This document shows, piece by piece, positions 31,623-39,377 of a stretch of DNA of 64,000 nucleotides; the stretch's first letter is position 1, and the number at the start of each line of letters is the position of its first letter. A program made the position numbers and the translations under genes. Origin of the DNA: Ralstonia sp. UBA689. Lineage in GTDB: Bacteria; Pseudomonadota; Gammaproteobacteria; Burkholderiales; Burkholderiaceae. Below the pieces are notes generated by a model. It was not told the DNA's origin, searched no databases, and was given only the letters and a program-made list of their open reading frames with translations. The DNA lies in the NCBI RefSeq assembly GCF_002298975.1, contig NZ_DBMV01000024.1, positions 155,209 to 219,208 on the forward strand. The letters are read 5' to 3'.

Positions 31623-33008
31623 ATGGCGACGCACCCCACATGGGACAGCCCGCTGCTGACCGACCTGTACGAACTCACCATGATGCAGGCGTACCTGGAT
31701 GGCGACATGCGCGGCACGGCGAGCTTCGAGTTCTTCGTGCGCAAGATGCCGCCAGGGCGGAATTTCCTCGTGGCCGCCGGCCTGGAGCAAGTGCTCGACT
31801 ACCTGACGGAACTGCATTTCAGCCAGGCAGACATCGACGTGCTGACTGAACTCGGGCGCTTCAGCGAGCCTTTTCTCCGCTCGCTGTCAGGGCTGCGCTT
31901 CACAGGCGACGTGGTCGCCATGCCGGAAGGCACGATCTTCTTCACGGACGAACCGATCCTGCGCATCGTTGCTCCCATCCGAGAGGCGCAACTGGTGGAG
32001 AGCCGCGTGATGAACCTGCTTCACTACGAAACCCTGACAGCCAGCAAAGCCGCACGGGTCGCGCTGGCGGCACAAGGCCGGCTGCTGGTCGACTTCGGCC
32101 TACGCCGAGCGCATGCCGCGGAGGCCGGTATGCTCTCGGCCAGGGCCAGCTATCTTGCGGGCTTCTCGGGCACGGCCACGCTGCTCGCGGGTGTGCGCTA
32201 CGGCATCCCGGTCTACGGGACCATGGCGCACTCTTACATCCAGGCACATCAGGATGAGGTCGAGGCATTCGAAGCGTTTGCCCGTTCACAGCCGGCCAAC
32301 ACGACGCTGCTGATCGACACCTACGACACCGAAGCCGCCGCCGGCAAGGTCGCGGTGCTCGCCCGAAAACTGCGCGAGAGCGGCATCACGATCCAAGCCG
32401 TGCGCTTGGACAGCGGCGACTTAGGCGCGCACGCAAAGAAGGTCCGCGCGATCCTGGACAGGGGTGGAGCCCCCGAGATCGGCATCTTCGCCAGCGGCAA
32501 CCTGGACGAATACCGCGTGCGTGACCTGCTGCAATCGGGTGCGCCCATCGACGGCTTCGGCGTCGGCACACGCATGAACACGTCGGCCGACGCGCCGTAC
32601 ATGGATTGCGCCTACAAGCTGACCGAGTACGCTGGCGAGCCCCGCCGCAAGCGCTCCGAAGGCAAGGCGACCTGGCCCGGGCGCAAGCAGGTGTACCGCC
32701 AGTACAACGGCGCCGGCATCATGATCGGCGACACGCTCACCATCGAGGGCGACCCGTGCGAAGGCATGCCGTTGCTCAAGCCAGTCATGCTAGCCGGCCG
32801 GCGCCTGCCGGAGGAACCCTCCCTACAGGCGAGCCGCAAACATGCAGAACATGAGTTGACGACGCTTCCCGACGCGCTGCGCACGCTCGAACCCAGTGGC
32901 CCTTATCCGGTACTGGTGCGGCCGGCGTTGATTGAACTGGCCCGGGTTACGGACGAGCGCTCCGGCAGCCAAACGCCACCAAGTCTCGCCGGCGATTCGC
33001 CGGCATGA
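31623..33008 (+). CDS. pncB: Nicotinate phosphoribosyltransferase
   Basis: The 461-residue protein begins S-P-L-L-T-D-L-Y-E-L-T-M-M-Q-A-Y. It has F-G-L-R-R-A-H near 160, G-T-M-A-H-S-Y near 200, R-L-D-S-G-D-L near 260 and a late G-V-G-T-R-M-N-T motif, all typical of the NAPRTase family. It forms nicotinate mononucleotide from nicotinate and PRPP, the entry of the Preiss-Handler NAD salvage route. GGAG lies eight bases before the ATG. The neighbouring NadE that would complete the route is decayed. A Ser/Pro-rich tail follows the last conserved region. Confidence 0.92.
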   Translation: MATHPTWDSPLLTDLYELTMMQAYLDGDMRGTASFEFFVRKMPPGRNFLVAAGLEQVLDYLTELHFSQADIDVLTELGRFSEPFLRSLSGLRFTGDVVAMPEGTIFFTDEPILRIVAPIREAQLVESRVMNLLHYETLTASKAARVALAAQGRLLVDFGLRRAHAAEAGMLSARASYLAGFSGTATLLAGVRYGIPVYGTMAHSYIQAHQDEVEAFEAFARSQPANTTLLIDTYDTEAAAGKVAVLARKLRESGITIQAVRLDSGDLGAHAKKVRAILDRGGAPEIGIFASGNLDEYRVRDLLQSGAPIDGFGVGTRMNTSADAPYMDCAYKLTEYAGEPRRKRSEGKATWPGRKQVYRQYNGAGIMIGDTLTIEGDPCEGMPLLKPVMLAGRRLPEEPSLQASRKHAEHELTTLPDALRTLEPSGPYPVLVRPALIELARVTDERSGSQTPPSLAGDSPA

Positions 33009-33330
33009 CAGGCACCTCGATCGTGGACTTGGCGATCAACCTCGCCCGGATTGTCCGGGGCATGCTCGCCGCCTGTCGAGGCTTCCAAAATCTGTCGGGC
33101 CTCAACAGAGCGCGTCAACCCAACAGTAGCGTGACGGCTGTTCGAGGCGCTCGGCGGCCTAGCTGGGTGGCCTCCCAGCCGTTGTCGGCCGGCAGGCCGT
33201 TGCGGTCGATCGTGAAGTTCACGGGCAAGCGCCAGACGCAGCGGTAGCCAACCGCATGGGCACTGCCGAGCAACCTGACGCCCCTGCTCATGACGATGAA
33301 ACGGCATTGACGGCTCGGCACCGCTTTGCA
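33009..33330. other. Gap with a possible redoxin remnant
   Basis: 322 bp between convergent pncB and the Lon-like gene. A minus-strand frame at 33115-33321 reads W-R-L-P-V-N-F-T-I-D-R-N-G and D-N-G-W-E. That resembles the strand after the active site of TlpA/peroxiredoxin-like thioredoxin folds (L-P-x-x-F-x-I-D-R-x-G). No catalytic Cys is present, so at most this is a gene fragment. Confidence 0.3.
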
Positions 33331-35781
33331 CTATGGCTTGTCCGGCTTGGGCGCTGCCGCCTTGGTTTTCTTCTTGCGAGAACGTTCGCTCGACTTGAGC
33401 AGGCTTTGCCGCATCTGCGCCAGTTCGGCCAAGTGCACCGCGATCTCGAAATTGATCGTACCCGCCGGAATTTCGCCCTTCTCATCAGGCTCGCCAGCGC
33501 TCACACCAGTCAGGCACTCCATCGCCTCGTCGATCGTCCGCACGGCCCAGATGTGAAAGTGCCCTTCCCGGACAGCGGCCACCACGTTCTCGCGCAGCAT
33601 CAGATGGCAGACGTTGGCCGCCGGGATCAGAACACCCTGCTCCCCGGTCAGCCCGCGCGCGGCGCACACGTCGAAAAAGCCCTCGATCTTCTCGTTGATG
33701 CCGCCCACCGGCTGCACGACGCCAAACTGGTTGACCGACCCACTGACCGCCACCGACTGGCGGATCGGAAGGCCCGATAGTGCCGAGAGCAGGCTGGCGA
33801 GCTCTGCCAGCGAGGCGCTATCGCCTTCGACACCGCCGTAGGACTGCTCAAACACCAGCGTTGCACACAATGACAGCGGCATCGCCCAGCCAAACCGTGC
33901 CGCCAGGAAGGAGGAAAGGATCAGGACGCCCTTCGAGTGGATCGGCCCGCCGAGTTCCGCCTCCCGTTCGATGTCGATGATCTCGCCCTCTCCCATGCGG
34001 ACCGTTGCCGTGATACGCACAGGATGCGCAAAGGTGCCGGCGCCCAGCATGATGACGGCCAGGCCATTGGTCTGCCCGACTTGCGTGCCGCTGGTGTCGA
34101 TCAGCAAGAGCCCGCGCAGGATGTCTTCCCGATAGCGCTCCTCAACGCGCTGATGACGCTCGCGATGCGCCTCTAAGGCAGCCTCCACGTGGGTGCGCTC
34201 GATCAGCGGTGTATCGGCCTGCCCCGCCAGATGGTCGGCCTCCTGCAGCAGGTCGCACAGCGGCAATGTGCGCGTGCTGAGCTTCTCGGCATCGCCTGCC
34301 AGCCGCGCGGCATGCTCGATCAGGCGGGCGACGGCCCCTGCAGACAGCGGGCGCAGTTGATCCTGGCGGGCCATCGTCGCGATCAACCTTGCGTAGTGAC
34401 CACTGGAATCGGGCGTGCGCTGGATCTCGCTCTCGAGGTCGGCGTTGATCTTGAACAGGGGGGCGAAATCCGGGTCGAGTTCGGCCAGCAGGTAGTAGAC
34501 GATCCGCTCGCCGATCAGGACGACCTTGACGTTGAGTGGAACCGGCTGCAGCTGCAGTTGCGCCGGCCCGCCCATCCCCAAAAGATCGGCTACCGATTCG
34601 ATACGGATCTCGCCGGCGTGCAGTGCGCGCTTGAGCCCCTCCCAGGCGTACGGCTGGCTCAGGACCTTGACCACGTCCAGGACCAGGAAGCCGCCATTGG
34701 CGCGATGCAGCGCCCCGGCCTTGATCAACGTGAAATGGGTGACCAGTGTGCCCATGTGCACGTGGTGGTCAATACGCCCGACCAGATTCGGCAAGGTCGG
34801 GTTGTCTTCCATGACGACCGGCCGCCCGCAGCCTGGCGAGTTCTCCACCAGCAGATTGACGAGGTAGCGCTGCACGGAAATGGCACCGGAGTACAGCGTG
34901 GTCTCCGATTCGTCCTCGCTCTTGGTCAGGCCGTGCAGCGATTCACCAGTTTCCATGATGTCGCGCAGCACCGCATCGAGATATTCCATGACGACCGGCA
35001 GATCCGCATAGGCCGGCTTGATGTCTTCGAGCAGGTGGCCCACCGCCAGCATCAGCACCTCGCTGCCGACCTCCTTGATCGTCTTCTGCAAGTTCCGCCG
35101 CCAGCGCGGAAACTCGTTCATCAGCCGCTGGAACTTCTCGTAGTGCTCGGTCACCTTCTCGCCAAACTCGCGTTGCCGCTCTTCGGGCAATTGGGCGAAT
35201 TCTTCGTCGGAGTACGTCTCCTCGTTGTTCTTGAGCGGTGCGAAGATGAAACCGCGCGGGGTGCGCAGCAGGACGAGGCCCGCCTGCTGTGACGCATCAC
35301 CAAGCTGATGCAGGGCGTTCTCTTCGCGCGTCTTCTCTTCTTCCTGTAGCGCTTCGATGCGCTCGCGGTACTGGTCGCTTTCGAAGGCCGCAGCGATGGC
35401 GGGCCCGAGTTCGCCAACGAAATCCTGCATGTCGTTACGCAACTGCTTGCCCCGGCCGCAAGGCAGTTGCAGTAGCCGGGCGCGACCCGGCATGGAGAAG
35501 TCATTGACGTAGCACCAGTCTTCCGGGGCCGCCCCCTCGTGGGACGCCTGCTCCAGCAACTGGCGGACGATGGCGTGGCGGCCGCTGCCCGATTCACCGA
35601 GCACAAAGAGGCTGTACCCGCGCTTGCGCATGCCGAGCCCGAGCTGCATGGCACGCATTGCGCGCGGATGAAGCAACGCGGGTTCGAAATCCTCCAGCGC
35701 CTCGGTTGTCGAGAAGCCCAGCTTCGCCGGATCGCACACCGTGTACAGCGCTTCTGGACGGAGTTCGGTGATTGTTGTCAT
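33331..35781 (-). CDS. Lon-like ATP-dependent protease (LonB-related, AAA_32 type)
   Basis: The 816-residue protein has an N-terminal AAA+ module (nucleotide loop G-E-S-G-S-G-R-H near 60, Walker B-like G-G-F-L-V-L-D near 350). A C-terminal Lon protease domain has the catalytic dyad Ser655 (G-D-S-A-S-L) and Lys698 (G-G-I-N-E-K-I). The tail is Lys-rich (K-K-K-T-K). The Walker A Lys is Arg here. It lacks the N-terminal LAN domain of housekeeping Lon. AGGGGTGA precedes the ATG. It probably degrades damaged proteins in the cytoplasm; its clustering with RtcB and NAD genes is typical of stress islands. Confidence 0.88.
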   Translation of the reverse strand: MTTITELRPEALYTVCDPAKLGFSTTEALEDFEPALLHPRAMRAMQLGLGMRKRGYSLFVLGESGSGRHAIVRQLLEQASHEGAAPEDWCYVNDFSMPGRARLLQLPCGRGKQLRNDMQDFVGELGPAIAAAFESDQYRERIEALQEEEKTREENALHQLGDASQQAGLVLLRTPRGFIFAPLKNNEETYSDEEFAQLPEERQREFGEKVTEHYEKFQRLMNEFPRWRRNLQKTIKEVGSEVLMLAVGHLLEDIKPAYADLPVVMEYLDAVLRDIMETGESLHGLTKSEDESETTLYSGAISVQRYLVNLLVENSPGCGRPVVMEDNPTLPNLVGRIDHHVHMGTLVTHFTLIKAGALHRANGGFLVLDVVKVLSQPYAWEGLKRALHAGEIRIESVADLLGMGGPAQLQLQPVPLNVKVVLIGERIVYYLLAELDPDFAPLFKINADLESEIQRTPDSSGHYARLIATMARQDQLRPLSAGAVARLIEHAARLAGDAEKLSTRTLPLCDLLQEADHLAGQADTPLIERTHVEAALEAHRERHQRVEERYREDILRGLLLIDTSGTQVGQTNGLAVIMLGAGTFAHPVRITATVRMGEGEIIDIEREAELGGPIHSKGVLILSSFLAARFGWAMPLSLCATLVFEQSYGGVEGDSASLAELASLLSALSGLPIRQSVAVSGSVNQFGVVQPVGGINEKIEGFFDVCAARGLTGEQGVLIPAANVCHLMLRENVVAAVREGHFHIWAVRTIDEAMECLTGVSAGEPDEKGEIPAGTINFEIAVHLAELAQMRQSLLKSSERSRKKKTKAAAPKPDKP

Positions 35782-36218
35782 TGGATCACCCCTTGCCCTT
35801 CCCGGTGATTGCTAGGGTACTCCGCTGTCAGGCGCGTTACCAAGCCCGACGCTCCGACTGCACCTCCCGGCTGGGTGAATGAGCTCAACCCACGAGCGCT
35901 GCCAGGGCTGCGGCCTGGGGGCGGCCCGCAGCGTCGCCTGGTTTCGAAGCCGCACCGGCTGTCACGGCCCGGGCAATGATTCAACCGCCGATGCCCGACG
36001 ATCGCCACCCGCCGCTGGGATCTGGCCGACGATTGTGTTGCGTCAACTCCCGCTCCCACCTGGGGACTAGCCTGCATTTGCATCGAACGTGCGTTTGATG
36101 CCGTCCCCCTGTGCTTTCGAATGACAAATGCGCCACTACTCAGCGACACGTCGGCGTTGCCAGCGTCGACTTCCACCGGGCGCACATGAAGCGCGAACAG
36201 CGCGCAAGGAGCGCACGC
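35782..36218. other. Divergent gap between the Lon-like protease and archease
   Basis: 437 bp without a supported gene. It contains ACGTGCGTTTGATGC at 36087-36101, repeated exactly at 38503-38517 in front of the GYD gene, where it forms half of an FNR box. No heat-shock consensus was recognised. Confidence 0.45.
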
Positions 36219-36638
36219 ATGGCAGCGCATTGGGAACATTTCTCGCACGATGCCGATATCGGAGTCCGCGGCATCGGCGACACACCCGAGGCGGCTTTCG
36301 AGCAGGCTGCACTTGCCCTGACGGGCATCGTCACTGACCTCTCGCAGGTGCAGCCCGCCAGGACGGTGAATATCACGTGCACCGCGCCGGATCGCGAGCT
36401 GCTGCTGGTTGAGTGGCTCAACGCCGTCATCTATGAGATGGCGGTTCGCAAGATGCTCTTCTGCCGCTTCGATGTGGCCCGGGCCGAAGTTAGCCTCTCG
36501 GCCAGGGCCACGGGCGAAGCGCTCGACCGCAGCCGGCATGCGCCAGCGGTAGAGCCCAAGGGGGCGACCTACACCGAGCTGCTCGTGCGCCAGCGGAGCG
36601 ACGGTTCATGGGTGGCCCAGTGCGTGATCGACGTGTGA
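36219..36638 (+). CDS. Archease
   Basis: The 139-residue protein (H-F-S-H-D-A-D-I-G-V-R-G-I-G, then E-W-L-N-A-V-I-Y-E near 65 and K-G-A-T-Y-T-E-L near 115) matches the archease family, including the conserved acidic/His residues that deliver metal to RtcB. It speeds guanylylation and multiple turnover of the RNA ligase encoded next. AAGGAG seven bases before 36219 decides the start; two upstream in-frame starts were rejected. Confidence 0.9.
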   Translation: MAAHWEHFSHDADIGVRGIGDTPEAAFEQAALALTGIVTDLSQVQPARTVNITCTAPDRELLLVEWLNAVIYEMAVRKMLFCRFDVARAEVSLSARATGEALDRSRHAPAVEPKGATYTELLVRQRSDGSWVAQCVIDV

Positions 36639-36652
36639 ATGGGAGCCCCACC

Positions 36653-38086
36653 GTGGACATGGCCCTTCTCCAGAAGCGCAGCGATTTCGAATGGCACATT
36701 CCCGCCACCGGCAAGATGCGGGTGCCCGGCATCCTTTATGCAGACCGGCACCTGATCGAAGACATGGACCACATGGTCTACGAGCAGGTGTGCAACGTAG
36801 CCATGCTGCCGGGCATCGTGACGGCCTCCTTCGCCATGCCCGACGCACATTGGGGGTATGGTTTTCCGATCGGCGGCGTGGCTGCCTTCGATGCGGAGGC
36901 CGGCGGCGTGGTCTCGGCCGGCGGCGTGGGCTTCGATATCTCGTGCGGGGTGCGGGCACTGCAAACCAACCTCGTGCGCGAAGACGTCGAGGCGGTCAAG
37001 GTGCGCTTGGCCGATACGCTCTTCGCACGCATCCCCGCCGGGGTCGGCAGTACAGGGCTGCTGCACCTGTCGAGCGAGAAGATGCACGACATGCTGACGG
37101 GCGGCGCGGTGTGGGCGGTCAAGCAGGGCTATGGAACCCGTGCCGATCTCGAACGCATCGAAGAAGGCGGCATGATGCTCCACGCCAAGCCCGGTGCGGT
37201 CTCAGAGCAAGCGAAGAAACGGCAGCGGGATGAGATGGGCACGCTCGGCTCGGGCAATCACTATCTCGAAGTGCAGGAAGTCGAGCAGGTCTTCGCGCCG
37301 GCCATCGCCGAGCGTTTCGGGCTGTGGCAAGGGCAGATCGTGGTGTCGATTCACTGCGGCTCGCGCGGCCTCGGGCACCAGATCGGTTCAGAGTTCCTGA
37401 AAGAGATGGTCGTCGGCGCCAGGAGCTATGGCATCGAGCTGCCGCATCGAGAGCTTGCCTGCGCGCCCATCCGCTCCGAGCTTGGGGAACACTATCTGGG
37501 CGCGATGCGCGCGGCGATCAATTGCGCGCTGGCGAATCGGCAGATCCTCACGCAGCTGACGCGCGACGCGTTTGTACAGGTGCTGCCGCATGCGCAATTG
37601 ACGTTGCTCTATGACGTCTCCCACAACACCTGCAAGCTGGAGAAACACGTGGTGGACGGCGTGGAGCGGGAGTTGTTCGTCCATCGCAAGGGCGCAACGC
37701 GTGCGTTCGGCCCAGGGCATCCGGACCTGCCGGCGGCGATTCGCGATGTCGGTCAGCCCGTCCTGATCGGTGGGAGCATGGGAACGGCCTCATACATCCT
37801 GGCGGGCACCGGCAGCGGCGGGGCCGAGCGCGCCTTCAGCTCTGCGTGCCACGGCGCGGGCCGAAGCATGAGCCGCATGCAGGCGGCAAAACGCTGGCGC
37901 GGACGGGCCGTGATTGACGAACTGGCGAGCCGCGGCATCCTGATCCGCAGCCCATCGGATCGCGGCGTGGCGGAAGAATCGCCCGCCGCGTACAAGGATG
38001 TCAGCAGTGTCGTGAACGCCGCCGAATCAGCCGGCCTCGCTCGAAAGGTTGCGCGACTCGTGCCGATCGTCTGCATCAAGGGGTGA
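36653..38086 (+). CDS. rtcB: RNA-splicing ligase RtcB
   Basis: The 477-residue protein carries metal ligands Asp95 and Cys98 (G-V-G-F-D-I-S-C-G-V), S-G-N-H-Y-L near 210, and H-C-G-S-R-G-L-G-H near 240. The guanylylated His is in S-A-C-H-G-A-G-R near 400. It joins 2',3'-cyclic phosphate or 3'-phosphate ends to 5'-OH RNA using GTP, repairing cleaved tRNA or rRNA. Start choice: GTG 36653 with GGGAG seven bases upstream; ATG 36659 or a GTG overlapping the archease stop (36635) are alternatives. It forms a two-gene unit with archease. Confidence 0.93.
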   Translation: MDMALLQKRSDFEWHIPATGKMRVPGILYADRHLIEDMDHMVYEQVCNVAMLPGIVTASFAMPDAHWGYGFPIGGVAAFDAEAGGVVSAGGVGFDISCGVRALQTNLVREDVEAVKVRLADTLFARIPAGVGSTGLLHLSSEKMHDMLTGGAVWAVKQGYGTRADLERIEEGGMMLHAKPGAVSEQAKKRQRDEMGTLGSGNHYLEVQEVEQVFAPAIAERFGLWQGQIVVSIHCGSRGLGHQIGSEFLKEMVVGARSYGIELPHRELACAPIRSELGEHYLGAMRAAINCALANRQILTQLTRDAFVQVLPHAQLTLLYDVSHNTCKLEKHVVDGVERELFVHRKGATRAFGPGHPDLPAAIRDVGQPVLIGGSMGTASYILAGTGSGGAERAFSSACHGAGRSMSRMQAAKRWRGRAVIDELASRGILIRSPSDRGVAEESPAAYKDVSSVVNAAESAGLARKVARLVPIVCIKG

Positions 38087-38110
38087 TGCCGTCTGCCCAG
38101 GCGGCTTGAT

Positions 38111-38146
38111 GTGCGCTGGCCAGCCTTGCCAACCTTGCCAGCGCAC
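38111..38146. terminator. Hairpin between convergent rtcB and the GYD gene
   Basis: GTGCGCTGGC (38111-38120) and GCCAGCGCAC (38137-38146) form a perfect 10-bp GC-rich stem. It sits between the two stop codons, so it could act on both strands; there is no T tract. Confidence 0.5.
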
Positions 38147-38150
38147 CAGA

Positions 38151-38450
38151 TCAATCGATCGATGCAATCACACTCTTGAATGACTTCCAGTCCGTCGCTG
38201 GCCAGACTTCGGAGTGCGAGCGCCCCAGCGTGCGCATGATCGTGGAGACCTTGAACGCAGTCTCCAGATCGGGCGCGGAAAACACGTCAAGGTAGTCGTA
38301 TGGGCCGAGCAATGCGTAACTGTGTTTCCACTCGATGCCTGGGCAGGCCTTTTCGATCTCCTTGACCGTCTTCTGTTCGAGCCCTTCGAGGCTGGAAGGA
38401 GACTTCAGGTTCTCCGGCGATAACCGCGTCAACAGGATGAATTCAAGCAT
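38151..38450 (-). CDS. GYD domain-containing protein
   Basis: The 99-residue protein carries the G-P-Y-D-Y-L-D motif of the GYD family (about residue 62) and L-L-T-R-L-S-P-E-N-L at the start. The fold is a dimeric alpha/beta-barrel-like domain of unknown function. The ATG at 38450 follows AGGAG; a longer in-frame start 15 codons upstream was rejected. A perfect FNR-type box lies 60 bp upstream, so expression under low oxygen is likely. Confidence 0.8.
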   Translation of the reverse strand: MLEFILLTRLSPENLKSPSSLEGLEQKTVKEIEKACPGIEWKHSYALLGPYDYLDVFSAPDLETAFKVSTIMRTLGRSHSEVWPATDWKSFKSVIASID

Positions 38451-38510
38451 GGCAACTCCTCTCAAATCCGCATACGCGTATTGATGGTCGTGCATCCAGC
38501 CGACGTGCGT

Positions 38511-38524
38511 TTGATGCGAATCAA
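38511..38524. promoter_or_regulatory. FNR/ANR box before the GYD gene
   Basis: TTGAT-GCGA-ATCAA is a perfect TTGAT-N4-ATCAA FNR/ANR-type dyad. It is 61 bp upstream of the GYD start codon (minus strand) and about 215 bp before the NarL-type regulator (plus strand). The preceding ACGTGCG joins it to the 15-bp repeat also found at 36087-36101. Confidence 0.65.
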
Positions 38525-38739
38525 GAGATTCCGCCTGGCACGTGAGCTAGGCGTGCAATGACAAGCGAGAAGTCGCACCCGCGCTGGAGCACTTGGAGCG
38601 CCGCACGTTCGCGATCCACAAAGCTGCGGCTCGCGCAGAACGGAATTTGGCCCCTTGACGCGGATCAGAACACATGGACGGCAAGCGTTGACCGTACGCT
38701 GCTTAGCATGACAATGAATCTTTCATGCAGGGGTGGCAA

Positions 38740-39369
38740 ATGATCAAGGTTCTGATCGCAGATGACCACACGTTGTTTCGCGAAGGCTTGCAGCACATCC
38801 TCGAACAGGCCAGCGATATGCAAGTGGTTGGCGAAGCAACGGATGCAACATCGACGATTGCGCTGGTGCGTTGCGTAACTGCCGACGTCTTGGTCCTTGA
38901 TTTGAACATGCCCGGGCGCAGCGGCGTTGAGCTGATTTCCCAAATCCGCCGCGAAATGCCAGCACTCAAGGTGCTCGTACTGACGATGCATGCGGAAGAA
39001 CAGTACGCAATTCGTGCGTTCCGCTCCGGAGCGATGGGCTATCTGACCAAAGAAGGTGCTGCGAAGGAACTGGAAAGCGCGATCAAGAAGATCGCTTCCG
39101 GCGGCACATATATGACTCCGACGGTGGCAGAGTTGCTGGTGCAAAATCTGGGCAGCTCAACGGAGATGCTCCCCCATTTACGGCTGTCCGATCGCGAATT
39201 CGACGTCTTCCTGCGACTGGCCAGAGGCAATACGATTACCCACATCGCAGACGAACTCCACATCAGCAAGAAGACCGTCAGTACCCACAAGGCCCGCATC
39301 CTTGAACGTATGGGCCTTCCGAATGAGGCAGCGCTCATCCACTATGCCGTCCGGCATAACCTGCTCTAA
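38740..39369 (+). CDS. NarL/FixJ-family response regulator
   Basis: The 209-residue protein has a receiver domain with phosphoacceptor Asp54 (V-L-D-L-N-M-P-G), acidic pocket D8-D9 and conserved Lys (Y-L-T-K-E-G) near 106. A LuxR-type helix-turn-helix follows (L-S-D-R-E-F-D-V-F, then I-A-D-E-L-H-I-S-K-K-T-V-S-T-H-K). It is convergent with, and 8 bp from, the histidine kinase gene, its probable partner. The FNR box upstream hints at a redox-related circuit. The target genes are unknown. Confidence 0.88.
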   Translation: MIKVLIADDHTLFREGLQHILEQASDMQVVGEATDATSTIALVRCVTADVLVLDLNMPGRSGVELISQIRREMPALKVLVLTMHAEEQYAIRAFRSGAMGYLTKEGAAKELESAIKKIASGGTYMTPTVAELLVQNLGSSTEMLPHLRLSDREFDVFLRLARGNTITHIADELHISKKTVSTHKARILERMGLPNEAALIHYAVRHNLL

Positions 39370-39377
39370 ACAGACAC

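Noticed and set aside
35778..36539. 253-codon minus-strand frame opposite archease
   Set aside because: It is the shadow of the archease gene and the gap; Arg/Ala-rich, no motifs.
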